From: Manihot esculenta
Lineage: Eukaryota; Streptophyta; Magnoliopsida; Malpighiales; Euphorbiaceae
DNA length: 64,000 nt
Direction: 5' to 3'
Assembly (NCBI RefSeq): GCF_001659605.2
Contig: NC_035174.2
Coordinates: 6,202,389 to 6,266,388 of the forward strand
This document shows, piece by piece, positions 10,812 to 25,600 of the stretch (position 1 is the stretch's first letter; every line of letters begins with the position of its first letter). The translations under genes and the position numbers were made by a program. The notes beneath the pieces are model-generated. The model saw nothing but the letters and a program-made list of their open reading frames with translations. It ran no database searches and was not told where the DNA came from.

Positions 10812-12317
10812 TCAGAAGTCCCCAATGCAAAGATCAACACCTCGTGCAACCCCAGCAATTGAGACCTTGTGTTGATCAAAGCCTTTCACATAGCCCTTGT
10901 GCTTGCTATATGAAAGCCCTATCTCCTCAGCAAGACCCTTGTCCATGTAGACTTTCTCGGCCCCAGTGTCTACCATGGCTTTGATCTTCTTGCCCAAGAC
11001 CTTGGCTTCGACATAAACTCGTCCCTTGGGCAAGTCCTTCTCGGACTGGATGGGAGGTAGGAGACCCATTGAAGCAACTCCACTTTGCTCTTTCTCCTCA
11101 TCCTCCATCTCACTGATCAAGGCAGCCAATGCATTACGCTTTGGGCAGTTGAAAGCTCTATGAGGCCCTTCGCAGATGAAACATCTGATTGGCGGTCTTG
11201 GAGAATCACCCATTTTCTCCTTGCCCTTGTCCACCCGCGGCTTGTCCCTCTTGGCCTCATCACCTTTGGCATGCTCCTCATTACCATGCCTTGAGTCCTT
11301 GTGGTGCCTTGGGCTCTCCCTTTCACTATCGCCCTTGAAATTCTTCCTTTGGAACTCAATCAAGGACTCGGCAGCAGCTATTGCAGAGGCGAGATCTTGC
11401 ACCCCTCGCCTTTGCAACTCTAATTTGGCCCAGCTAGTTAGGCCATCAAGGAAGCAGAAGAGTGCATCTTTCTCTCCCATATCCGGAATCTCCAACAACA
11501 ACTCAGAAAATTCTTTGACATATTCACGAATATGCCCCTCTTTGTGTTGAAGACGCCTTAGTTTGGCCCTTGCCTCACTTTCGGCATTTTCCGAATAAAA
11601 TTGCCTCTTCAACTCCCTCACAAAATCAGCCCAGGTGGAGAAGGTGCATGTCCCTCTTCTGACATCCTCACACCTCCTTCTCCACCATACCATGGCTATG
11701 TCACTCAAGTAGAGAGGTACATTACGAATCTTCCCTTCATCGTCGAGGATCCCCACAGCCTCGAAATACCTCTCCACAGTCCATAAGAAATTATCTATCT
11801 CCCTAGCACTACGCTCACCACTATAAGGCTTAGGCTTGGGAGCATCATACCTGATGTTGGCAGCAACCCCGCTTGTGCTTGCACCCCTACCGCTCGCCAC
11901 CGCGGTCTTGCACAAGTTTAGCTCCTCATCGAGCTGGTCCACCTTCTCTCGCAATCGACGTAGGGTTTCCTCCAGTTTGTCCCCTCTCTTGGACACCAAG
12001 TCCACCGCCACATTTAAGGCTCCTTGCATCTCGTCCCTTAGCTCATCCACGTCCCCCTTGGACTCGAGCTCAGAAATGCGAAGGTCCATGTCCTCACATT
12101 TCTCCCTATGCTCGGACATAGCGGCTTCAACCCTTGCCAGCCTTTCCTCCAATGCGGCAAATACATCGCGGGACTTCTCCCTACGCCCCCTCCCTTCCCT
12201 TGAGGGTTGCGCACTGGTGGTAGTCTCCATACCACTGCTGCCAGACATTCTTGACATTTGTACAACGAATAGCGCTTTCCCCGCTTGCACGAACTCGCTA
12301 GCACGACCCTTCGTCAA
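10812..12317 (-). CDS. Gag-protease polyprotein of element A (interrupted by a TGA)
   Basis: The 501-residue frame begins with a basic, Ser/Thr-rich region and a predicted coiled coil around residues 50-130 (LEERLARVEAAM, DQLDEELNLC). A retrotransposon gag domain follows at about 165-300, with WWRRRCEDVRRG and YVKEFSELLLEIPDM. Next is a charged linker and a short zinc knuckle CFICEGPHRAFNC (CX2CX3HX4C). A retropepsin-like region carries the active-site motif VDTGAE. A TGA at 10814-10812 ends the frame in the protease. Without a frame change, protease-like sequence continues (VPLEEKLMYLGIDFLKEKG) down to about 10535 and then runs into the LTR. The stop may be a single nonsense change, or less likely a readthrough site. 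The true start could be any of the first three Met codons. Confidence 0.85.
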   Translation of the reverse strand: MTKGRASEFVQAGKALFVVQMSRMSGSSGMETTTSAQPSREGRGRREKSRDVFAALEERLARVEAAMSEHREKCEDMDLRISELESKGDVDELRDEMQGALNVAVDLVSKRGDKLEETLRRLREKVDQLDEELNLCKTAVASGRGASTSGVAANIRYDAPKPKPYSGERSAREIDNFLWTVERYFEAVGILDDEGKIRNVPLYLSDIAMVWWRRRCEDVRRGTCTFSTWADFVRELKRQFYSENAESEARAKLRRLQHKEGHIREYVKEFSELLLEIPDMGEKDALFCFLDGLTSWAKLELQRRGVQDLASAIAAAESLIEFQRKNFKGDSERESPRHHKDSRHGNEEHAKGDEAKRDKPRVDKGKEKMGDSPRPPIRCFICEGPHRAFNCPKRNALAALISEMEDEEKEQSGVASMGLLPPIQSEKDLPKGRVYVEAKVLGKKIKAMVDTGAEKVYMDKGLAEEIGLSYSKHKGYVKGFDQHKVSIAGVARGVDLCIGDF

Positions 12318-12483
12318 GAACGCTATCCAAATAGCTTGCTTATCTTCACCAAAGACCCCTTACTTCGGTGGAGATGATTCCCACTTCACCCAACCAAGAG
12401 TGTCTTCCCGACGCGGCTATGATACAAACTTCACTTCCCCAAGAGAAGCTTGTAGCAGGAATAGGCTGAATCAGGCTCAACTA

Positions 12484-12495
12484 GCTCTGATACCA
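12484..12495 (-). promoter_or_regulatory. Primer-binding site of element A (tRNA-iMet)
   Basis: On the minus strand TGGTATCAGAGC lies two bases inside the 5' LTR (12498-13696). It is the standard plant initiator-Met complement. Confidence 0.9.
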
Positions 12496-12497
12496 AC

Positions 12498-13696
12498 TGT
12501 CACGGGCACAATGCTTCACCCCAATGAAAGCACCCGTGCGGCTCTAGTAAACTCACCCCAAGCTTGAGAATACTAGTCAGCCTTACCCCAAATATGCCAA
12601 CTTAGGCAATAGAGAAGTGCGTAGCGGAAGCTTAAGAAAGAACAAGCCAAAGAGTTGGCAAACAATAGCCAAAACACTCAATTAAATATGTTGTGGGATT
12701 GCAAACTCAAGCTATGTACAAGTGCTCTCAAACTCTCTCACAAGATTCCCTCACTTGTGTACGAGAGAGTGCTCTCAAATAGCTCTCAAGGATTGCTCTC
12801 AAAGCTCCTGGTATGGTGCTGGACAAATGCCCCAGCACCCCTATTTATAGGCTGCCCACCTCCTCAATGTGTGGTGGAAAAGCCCTCCCAAACATGTGGC
12901 CAGAATTTGCCTTCCAGAAGTTTCAGGGACTAAATGGTAATTTCACACCCCTGGGAAGCTTCTGGATTCTGCTGGCCAACCAGCTCGTGGACCCCCTGCT
13001 GCTGGTGAGAAATCTGCTGCCCCTGCAGATTTCTGGAAGCTTCTGGGCTGTTCCAGCCTGTTCTGGGCGCCACTGGCCCGTTCTGGTGCCTTCTGGAATT
13101 TTCGTAGGCCAACCAGACTCCCCTGGAATTTTCGTTGGCCAACCAGACCCTCCTGGCACCTTCTCGCGCGCCCCCGATGATTCTGGAACCTTCCCGCGCC
13201 TTCCAGCACGTCCCTGAGCCTTCCCGTCGCTACCAGACCCGATCCTCGCACACGTCCGCCTGCGCTCCCAGCGTGCGCCTGCCTTGCGCGCCTTCCCTGC
13301 GCGCCTCGCAGCAGTGCCTGCGCGTCCTGCGTGTCGCGCCCCGTAGCGCCCCGCGCCAGTAGGCGTCCCGCGAGCCCGTTGCCACAGCGCCCCGCACCCC
13401 CTGTGCGTCCTGCAGCTCCTGCATGCCCCGCAGGCCCAGTTGGCTCCCGTAGGCCTACCACGCCTTGCCAACTGCCTGTGTGCCAGCCCGCTGCCCCCGA
13501 CGCCCACTGCTGGCAGAATTGCCCCGTTGGCAGAATTTGATCAATCCAGCAGCCCGTCTGCTGTTTTTCTCTACCGATTGGCCCGTCCCATTAATTCTTG
13601 GGCAATTTGGCTCTTTGGGTCGTTTGGCCACTCCCATAGGCCTACGACCACCATATTTTGGGGAGTTCGTGGGTGTGTCACCTTCGGTACGTGACA
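12498..13696 (-). repeat. 5' LTR of element A
   Basis: An intact 1199-bp LTR with TGTCAC...GTGACA ends, nearly identical to the left LTR where they align. It is unusually GC-rich in its middle (13190-13520), where multiple antisense frames stay open. I treat these as composition artefacts. Confidence 0.9.
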
Positions 13697-13700
13697 CTTG

Positions 13701-14736
13701 GAAGCCATCGATAGACCTGATTCTCTTCTGCTCATCTCATGGGCTCAACGTGGTAAAACCGAAGCTTATTGGGAAATCAAAAAAGTAATATGATGAATAA
13801 CAAACAGTTTGCTTGAATTGCAAAACTTGGATTGGATAAAGCCTGCCATCATGTTCATGTTTGAACTATATTCCAAGTAATCATTATGGTTTTTTTTTTC
13901 ACATTAATCTTCAATTATTTGATCCAACTTAATTAAGATTGCTAATTTAAGCAATGTAATTATTAGAATTAACTATCCTGTACTTGGGGTCTCTAACAAC
14001 TTCAAATATTTATGGGCCAAGGCCCAGTATGATTGATCACTATTGTAATTGTAATTAATGTAAGCATCATCATCAGCACCTACATTTCTTCACTGTGGAG
14101 TCGTCCTCCTGCTTTCAGAAACGTACACAAAACGACATTGGCGTATGTCGTTGTCTGCCTTGAAATAGTCAAGTAGTCAGACAAGTTTCAATGGAGCCTC
14201 AGACTTTGTCAGTCGAAACCAAACTCAAGACCTCCCTTGAGTACACAATTTCGCTATTCTCTATCTGTAATTGACACGTGTTCGCCTCTGCAATTTTCTT
14301 TCAAATCTTGCCCGCCGGAACACTGCGAGTTTCATATTTCACTTACATGCGAGAGTATGCTTTCAATACTCTGTTTGAATTTTACTGGACAACGGCTACT
14401 TCTTTCTGCACAACTTTCCATATATCACTTTAAAAAAAAGTATTTCTTTCAATCTGATCATAAAAATATTGGAGAAAAGTTTCCCCTTCTGGCCCGCTTT
14501 CCCTCTGGTGCTTAACTTCAAATTATTATATATTATTATTAGTTTCGTTATGGCAATTCACCACCATCATCACCTGTACCCACAACAACTCTGCCCACCA
14601 TTATTATCATTACAGACTGTTTTTCTTTCTATTCTTCTCCGAGTTCTCTGTTAGCTTGGTTTTACTACCATTCAGTGTGCAGTGGCTTGCTGCACAAAGA
14701 AATTACTCTACCTTGCAAACCCGTTTTGAAGGAGAG
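13701..14736. other. Upstream region of the LRR receptor kinase
   Basis: About 1 kb between element A and the kinase start. It is AT-rich on the left and more mixed after 14080, consistent with the promoter and 5' leader. The frame is open upstream of the chosen start back to 14656, but that extension has no signal-peptide character. Confidence 0.5.
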
Positions 14737-18385
<3,649 letters not shown>

Positions 18386-18881
18386 ATGACATGGTCCATT
18401 CATTTAAGTCAGGAATATGTATTCATCCAAGGAAAGTTGTATTTATGACGTCCTTAACAAAAGTTTTGTGATATGCTTGCCCCTGTATTTGGGGCCTGTA
18501 AATCATTTCCATGCAAATTTCTATTTGCTTTCATTTCTGCCAAGCTTAGAGCCGTCAGAAATATGCTTTTCAATTAATATATTCATAAAATATTTTTCTC
18601 TAACTGATTCAATAATAATGCCACCTAGCTGCCTAGAACTTCAAATAAAAATGGCAAAATTTGAAAGTTTTATTAAAAGTATGCATCATGGTGCCATTTT
18701 CTGAATCATTTGGGCTGATCTATCAGACTGCCATGTAGAAGCCCACTCAAAATTAATAACGTCATAATTTTTTTTGTCAGAAATACTTATATTCGGATAT
18801 TATTGACCCCTCGAACAGGTTTATAGGTACGGGGACTCCCTAACTTTTTCTGGGTTGGCTGACATTTCTCGTCATTTTTAT
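18386..18881. other. 3' flank of the kinase gene
   Basis: About 500 bases containing the kinase 3' UTR and ordinary AT-rich sequence up to the first fold-back element. No gene is visible. Confidence 0.5.
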
Positions 18882-20169
18882 GGGCTTTTTGTAAATTTAG
18901 AGGTGAAAAACTTTTTATTTGTGGATTTAGGATTAGGATAAAAGTATTTGCGGATTTAGGGTTAGGGTGACAGGTGGCAGCCGAAAAATTTGTTTGGCGC
19001 CTGTCAAGCAGGCGCCAGGCTCTGGCGCCATTGTAGGTGGCGCCAGACCATTTAAAAGAAATAAAAAAAATAAAATAATGGCCTGGCGCCACTTTGAGTG
19101 GCGCCAGGCCTTAATTTTTTTTAAAAATTTTTCATAATTCTTAAAATATTATAATTATATTAATTAATATATTATTTTTATATTATATTTTTATTATAAT
19201 AATATTTTATAATATATTTATTAATTTTAATATATTTTTATAATAATATTATAATTAAATAATATTAATTATAAATTTATTTATTTAACATTAAATATGT
19301 ATAAAAATATTAAATTAAATAATTAATAAAAAAGTAAATTAATAAATTAATATAAATATTTAAAATTATAAAAATTAAATTTATTTTTATTAAGTTGATA
19401 TTATGCCGCCGTACATAATCACAAAATAATATTAATTTTATGATACTGAAATTATATAGAGTCATTAATATTTTTAGTTTAAATATTAATAATAAAATAT
19501 ATTAAATATTAATATATAAAATATATATTAATATTTAGATAAAATAAAATTATACAGATAATTAATTTATTATGTGATTAAATTAATTTATTTATTTATT
19601 TATTTTTGAAAAATTATAAATAATTTAATATTTTTATTTTGTGATTATAAAATTAATATTATTGTGTGATTATATACATTATCATAAAATTTATATTATT
19701 TTATAATTATGTACGGCGACACAATATCAGCTTAATAAAAATAAATTTAATTTTTATACTTTTAAATATTTATATTAATTTATTAATTTATTTTTTATTA
19801 ATTATTTAATTTAATATTTTTATACATATTTAATATCAAATAAAAAAATTTATAATTAATATTATTTAATTATAATATTATTATAAAAATATATTAAAAT
19901 TAATAAAATATATTATAAAATATTATTATAATAAAAATATAATATAAAAATAATATATTAATTAATATAATTATAATATTTTAATAATTAAAAACATTAA
20001 AAAAAATAAAATAATGGCGCCAGACCATTTAAAAACATTAAAAAAAATAAAATAATGGCCTGGCGCCAGGCTCTGGCGCCTGTCAAACAGGCGCCAAATC
20101 CCAAATTTGTAAATACTTTTATCCTAATTCTAAATCTAAAAGTTTTTCACCCCTAAATTTACAAAAATC
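18882..20169. mobile_element. Fold-back (MULE-like MITE) element 1 with GGCGCC hairpins
   Basis: This 1.3-kb unit is one long imperfect inverted repeat centred near 19550. Outer arms (TTTTTGTAAATTTAG at 18886 and its complement at about 20154), the GC-rich boxes (18994-19111 and 20012-20095) and the AT arms all pair. For example, a block containing CCGCCGTACATAAT at about 19404 pairs with its complement at about 19708. Flanks CATTTTTAT and CATTTCCAT match at 7 of 9 positions, weakly suggesting an old 9-bp duplication. There is no coding capacity. It lies between the kinase and HPP genes. Confidence 0.7.
18994..19111. repeat. Left GGCGCC mini-hairpin cluster of fold-back element 1
   Basis: Three nested hairpins occur in a row: GGCGCCTG facing CAGGCGCC, two TGGCGCCA boxes, and GGCCTGGCGCCACT facing AGTGGCGCCAGGCC (14-base perfect arms). 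They stand out as GC-rich islands between AT-rich sequence. Confidence 0.85.
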
Positions 20170-20172
20170 ACC

Positions 20173-20567
20173 ATTTCCATGGCTCTGATATCGTGCTGTT
20201 TCTAACAAATTGCCATGTTGTTCATCTTTTCTGATTTTCTCGAAGAAAACAATTCACAATTTGGTCATTGACTTGAAAAAATGTTTAAAACAAGCATTGT
20301 GGGCTTGTCTGTTTCTGTAGCCACATAATATAAATAATAATAAATAATGAAAGCAATAATCAGGGACAGTCGATTTTCCTATAAAAACTAGTGGAGACAA
20401 CTGGTGATTTTAGCGTCCCACTGCCCCTTATCCAATGCCCTTTCAGAGTCTCCAAAAGCCCACCATATCTCTCTATCTATATATGAACGATTCACTAGAC
20501 TGTACATGCCCTCCAATTACAAGAAAGCTATAAGGGAATTGGTCTATCTAATCATTACAAAACGGGG
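20173..20567. other. Promoter region of the HPP gene
   Basis: About 400 bases between the fold-back element and the HPP start; no other feature recognised. Confidence 0.5.
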
Positions 20568-21745
20568 ATGCAGGTCCCTGCTAAATCCTATGTCACGCCA
20601 ACACTGCCGATACAATCAACGCCAATGTCTCTGCTTTTATTTCCCTCGCCGATTTCTCCGTTTCTTGCAATCAAGAAGACCACATTTGAGAGATCTGTTG
20701 GGTTGAGTTGGTGTCGAGAAAGGAAGAGAAAATATGGGATTGTGGCATCAAGCAACGTTGCCCTACCCTTCTGGGATGCTTGGAAGCCAGAGAAGACATC
20801 TTCTGCACCTTCTTTCAGCGACATCATCTGGCCCTCTGCAGGTATCTTACCCATAATTTTTTTTAAAAGGAAATACAGAGACTAAGATTTTCAAATATTT
20901 TATTCATATATGTCTAATGTCTTAAAAATTGGCAAATTTATAGGAGCATTTGCAGCAATGGCAATATTCGGAAAGATGGACCAATTACTTGCGCCTAAAG
21001 GAATTTCTATGACAATTGCGCCCTTAGGAGCTGTTTGTGCCGTCCTCTTTGCCACTCCTTCCTCCCCTGCTGCTCGGGTACCCTCCACTGCTCTGTTTTA
21101 TGGCAGTAGATAAAAATGAGAACTTTTTAACTTTTTTTTTTCTCTTCTATATGAAATCCTTTTGAAAAGAAATCACTCATATTTGTTTCTTTACTTGTAA
21201 TTAAGATCTATCGTTGCCTGTTAATTTCTGAGTTGTGTAAGCTGCTTCATCATTGCAGAAATACAATGTTTTCATGGCCCAGATTGGTTGTGCGGCCATT
21301 GGCGTTCTGGCCTTCTCAATCTTTGGTCCCGGTTGGCTTGCTAGGAGTGCTGCTCTTGCTGCATCAGTAGCTTTCATGATCTACGCGCGTGCTGCACACC
21401 CTCCTGGTACATTATAATTACTTTAACTTTCTGATTTTGTAATTTCAGCAAGATTTTGTTCCCAACTCTATCCGATAATAAAATGCATTTTATACAATGT
21501 GTAGCTGCAAGCTTGCCACTTCTGTTCATCGACGGAATTAAGCTTCACCACTTGAATTTTTGGTATACTTTGTTCCCTGGCGCTGCTGGCTGCATTATCC
21601 TTTGTTTGATTGTAAGTGCCTTTCATCACTCCTCCTTTGAACTTCAATTACCATGTTCTTTGATTCAGTATTAACATCTAACTCCTTTCTTCAAATGTTG
21701 CAGCAAGAGATAGTGTGTTACTTGAAGGACAATCTCAAATTTTAA
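20568..21745 (+). CDS. Plastid HPP-family integral membrane protein (NITR2/At5g62720-like)
   Basis: Members of this family sit in the chloroplast envelope and some transport nitrite. Five exons, 20568-20841, 20944-21077, 21259-21406, 21505-21611 and 21704-21745, give 234 residues. The first about 65 residues are Ser/Pro-rich with basic residues and few acids, as in a transit peptide. Hydrophobic segments follow: AFAAMAIFG region, MTIAPLGAVCAVLFATP, FMAQIGCAAIGVLAFSIFGP, then ARSAALAASVAFMIYARAAHPPAA containing the name-giving HPP motif, and a last segment FWYTLFPGAAGCIILCLI. It ends QEIVCYLKDNLKF. All introns are GT-AG. The length is close to the Arabidopsis protein. Its position next to the kinase gene repeats the Arabidopsis order, which supports the call. 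Confidence 0.9.
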
Positions 21746-22240
21746 TCGACAAACCAACGCAATTCATTGGAGAGTATGCTGTCCTTGGACTCATTTTGAA
21801 GAGCATAATGGAAGCTAGCAGAATAATCTTGCCAATACTATCACTTCTGGGGAGAAATCATTTCGTGACAGAGAGCAGAAGTAGCTTGATTGAGATTCAA
21901 CTTTATTATTTTTCTGAGGGTGCATAATCTTGTAAAAGTTATTGCTTGGTTCTTCACCAATGTTTGAAATCAGAAAGTGTGTTTGCTCTCTCTTGAAGAA
22001 CAAAGACCAAGACTCCCAGTGTTGGACAGTGGTGGAATATACATTTGGAAGAGCGCAAGCATTTTAGAATTCTATCTCTCCGGGACACTGAAACATACAA
22101 GCATCACTGTAATGAAGAATATTATTACTATTTTTTTAATAAATGATAATAATAGTAATTTTGAAAATAGAGATTGCTAGAAACAGAATGAAATGCTTAT
22201 AGAGTTGCTTATTTAGTTTTGAATTGAAATGCCCTTGATT
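21746..22240. other. 3' flank of the HPP gene
   Basis: About 500 bases including the HPP 3' UTR, up to the ATTTT target duplication of element B. No gene recognised. Confidence 0.5.
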
Positions 22241-22245
22241 ATTTT

Positions 22246-22624
22246 TTATGATCTAAGATCCATAAAACAGGGTTTTACAATGGTTGAATAAGCTTTGTCC
22301 GAGAGGAGGGTGCTCCTCTCCTTTTATTCTTTTTCTTGGTCTGTCAGCGACGTGTAATGGCCTCACTGCCATTGGGCCACTTGTCTCTACCGTACGGATA
22401 CGGTCGTACGAAAATATCAGATATTTGCCTCATGCATAACAGCCATTTAATTATCCTTTTTAGCACGCGGGTTAACCGAGCAGTTCGGGGCTGGGCCAGT
22501 GATCCTCATTTTGATAAGCTTCCAGGCGGGGCTCGGGAAGAGAACGCTGGGTCCTGAGAAAAGCCCGACCTCAATGATGAATGGGTTGGGTCTTCTCACT
22601 CTGGGCCGGCCCTGTTACTGTGGG
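22246..22624 (-). repeat. Left (3') LTR of element B, major part
   Basis: About 380 bases matching 35086-35464. The LTR is interrupted at GTGGG by element C and resumes at 33522-33561. It includes the AATGGCCTCACTGCCATTGG block and an AATTAAATGGC-like core on the minus strand. Confidence 0.85.
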
Positions 22625-25600
22625 TGTAAAACCCGGCTAGAGTTAGACATCGGAATTCCTACCGTCCGGTGGCATTTGAGGATGTCAGCGGTCTTTGGAC
22701 GGGTAAGAGAAAGGTTTCTAAACTATTTGCAAGTGTTTTAAAGGTTTAGCGTAGAAAACGAGTTGAATTTCGTGGAGAATTGGCCAAAGGAGTTTCTGTC
22801 ATGTTCGGCCCCCGAAGGTGAAGTTCGGCCGCCGAAAGTGCCCAATGTTCGGCCCCCGAAGGTTATGTTCGGCCCCCGAAAGTTGCATGGTTTTGCATGA
22901 AGTTTCGGCAGCCGAAGCTGAGGTGGTCGGTTCGTTGTGCATGCTCCTCAGTCCGTGGTTTGGCCAGGTGTTCACCTCCAGATCATGACCAGAGGTTAGG
23001 CCACGTCTCCCTTGACTCATCTGCACGCTTTTAATCAGCTCATGCAGCGGGTTGCTCGTTTGCAAGAGGTTTTGAAGGTTTTGAGAGAAAAGAGAGGTTT
23101 TGGTGGTTTGAAGCTTGTGAAGGGGATTTGTTGAGTTCAAGTTGTTCCTCTGCTAGTTTTAGGAGGTAAGAGAGGTCTTTATACTTGTTTTATGGTTTTA
23201 ACAGCTTTTAAAGAGGTTAAGGGTAGAGTTGCATGTTTAGGTTTTAGAGTTTAGTTTTGATGTGTTAATGGTGTAAGCATGTTATGTGTATTGTTTTGTT
23301 GGCGTTTAAGTTGTTTGACGCTCTTTTATGCTTGTTAAAGTGTTTATGCATGTTTTCGAGGGGTAACTGCATGTACTGAGGGCTGAGCAGGTGATGGCGG
23401 GACTGGCAGGCGTCCTTGTGCACGAAACTGAGTTCTGGATGAACTCAGGTTCGGCCGCCGAAAGTCCAAGTTAGGCCGCCGAACATGCCTGACTTTCGTC
23501 TCTGGAGGAGACATTCGGCCGCCGAAGGTGCTGCCGAAGGTGCCCTGTCCAGCCTTCCTTTGCTTGTTTTGCATGCATGTTTTGAGGTGTTTTAGAGGGG
23601 TTTTGGGAAGGTGTATAAGAGATGTTAAGAGATGTTTACCTATTGTATAGAGTATGTTTGGTACCTCATGTAAGTCCTCCATTGTAGGATTGGACCCGAG
23701 GAACCGCAGAGTTTAGCAGTTGTAGCTGTCTCAGAGTTAGAGGTAGCCCAGAGGTAGCTAAGTAGAGGCTACAGGTGAGTGGAACTGTAATACCCGGCTA
23801 GATTCAGACATCGGAATTCCTACCGTCCGGTGACATTTGAGGATGTCAGAGGTCTTTGGACGGGTAAGAGAAAGGGTTCTAAAATATTTGCAAGTGTTTT
23901 AAAGGTTTAGCGTAGAAAACGAGTTGAATTTCGTGGAGAATTGGCCAAAGGAGTTTCTATCATGTTCGGCCCCCGAAGGTGAAGTTCGGCCCCCGAAAGT
24001 GCCCAATGTTCGGCCCCCGAAGGTTATGTTCGGCCCCCGAAAGTTGCATGGTTTTGCATGCAGTTTCGGCAGCCGAAGCTGAGGTGGTCGGTTCGTTGTG
24101 CATGCTCCTCAGTCCGTGGTTTGGCCAGGTGTTCACCTCCAGATCATGACCAGAGGTTAGGCCACGTCTCCCTTGACTCATCTGCACGCTTTTAATCAGC
24201 TCATGCAGCGGGTTGCTCGTTTGCAAGAGGTTTTGAAGGTTTTGAGAGAAAAGAGAGGTTTTGGTGGTTTGAAGCTTGTGAAGGGGATTTGTTGAGTTCA
24301 AGTTGTTCCTCTGCTCGTTTTAGGAGGTAAGAGAGGTCTTTATACTTGTTTTATGGTTTTAACAGCTTTTAAAGAGGTTAAGGGTAGAGTTGCATGTTTA
24401 GGTTTTAGAGTTTAGTTTTGATGTGTTAATGGTGAAAGCATGATTATATGTTGTGTTAGTTGTTTTGTTGGCGTTTAAATTGTTTTAAGCTCCTTTATGC
24501 GTGTTAAAGTGTTTATGCATGTGTTAGAGGGGTTAAATGCCTGTATTGAGGGCTGAGCAGGTGATGGAGGGACTGGCAGGCGTCCTTGTGCACGAAACTG
24601 AGTTCTGGATGAACTCAGGTTCGGCCGCCGAAAGTCCAAGTTAGGCCGCCGAACATGCCTGACTTTCGTCTCTGGAGGAGACATTCGGCCGCCGAAGGTG
24701 CTGCCGAAGGTGCCCTGTCCAGCCTTCCTTTGCTTGTTTTGCATGCATGTTTTGAGGTGTTTTAGAGGGGTTTTGGGAAGGTGTATAAGAGATGTTAAGA
24801 GATGTTTACCTGTTGTATAGAGTATGTTTGGTACCTCATTTAAGTCCTCCATTGTAGGATTGGACCCGAGGAACCGCAGAGTTTAGCAGTCGTAGCTGTC
24901 TCAGAGTTAGAGGTAGCCCAGAGGTAGCCAAGTAGAGGCTACAGGTGAGTGGAACTAACTGTACTATTTTACATTCAGAAATGACACGAATCTAGCATGA
25001 TCCATGCATCATACAATGCCATGTTATCTATTAGGTTGTATTGCATTAGAATCCACGAATATGCTGCATTGCATAAGCTGATATTTGTGTGGATGAATGT
25101 TGGATGATCCTTAGCCCTTGCTAGAGCACAGATACAGAGTGATGGCATGAGATAGCCATACCAGGTCGCCCCTGGATAGTTCAGGTCGCTCCTGGTACTA
25201 TGAGAGAGACAGTTTGACTTGACTCAGATAGAGAAGTCCAGGTGAGGCCTAATCGCCCCTGGCACAGTTGGCCTTGTGATAGAGCCAGGTAAGAGAAGTC
25301 CAGGTGAGGCCTAATCGCCCCTGGCAAGTTGGACATATTACTATATGTATACAGTAAAGGGCTATGGTGACAAGTTCATCCTTGAGGTGATCTGTTTGTG
25401 ATGTGATACATTTCATGAAAGCATGTAATGAATGAACTGTTTTACTGTTCCTTCTCACTGGGCTGTAGTAGCTCATCCCACTCCCTTGACCCCAGTTTTG
25501 CAGGTTCTGAGATACCTATGGGAAGTCAAAGTCAGCAAGAGTACAGAGGAAAGTTATGCTTGAATGTATGTTGTAATAGCTTAGTGGACATGATGTAATT

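Larger units (their letters stand above)
7641..13696 (-). mobile_element. Element A: TR-GAG-like LTR retrotransposon with gag and protease only
   Basis: Two LTRs bound this element: left 7641-10528 (with an insertion) and right 12498-13696. Both begin TGTCACGGGCACAATGC and end GGTACGTGACA. It lies on the minus strand, so the right LTR is the 5' LTR. Directly inside it is a primer-binding site matching initiator tRNA-Met. A purine tract abuts the left LTR. The internal region is only about 2 kb and codes for gag and a retropepsin-like domain. There is no reverse transcriptase, RNase H or integrase, which fits the non-autonomous terminal-repeat-with-GAG (TR-GAG) class. CTTG flanks both ends (7637-7640 and 13697-13700), a 4-bp target duplication. 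Confidence 0.85.

Noticed and set aside
19000..20100. CRISPR-like or satellite array interpretation of the GGCGCC boxes
   Set aside because: The boxes are mirrored around one centre as an inverted repeat rather than arranged as direct repeats with spacers.
18873..20178. 9-bp target duplication for fold-back element 1 (CATTTTTAT/CATTTCCAT)
   Set aside because: Two of nine bases differ and the element ends are ambiguous by a few bases, so I mention it only as weak support.
22799..24852. Repeated 112-127 codon minus-strand frames, found again at 31418-32301
   Set aside because: They are antisense frames inside the LTRs of element C and its solo LTR; repetition follows LTR copies.
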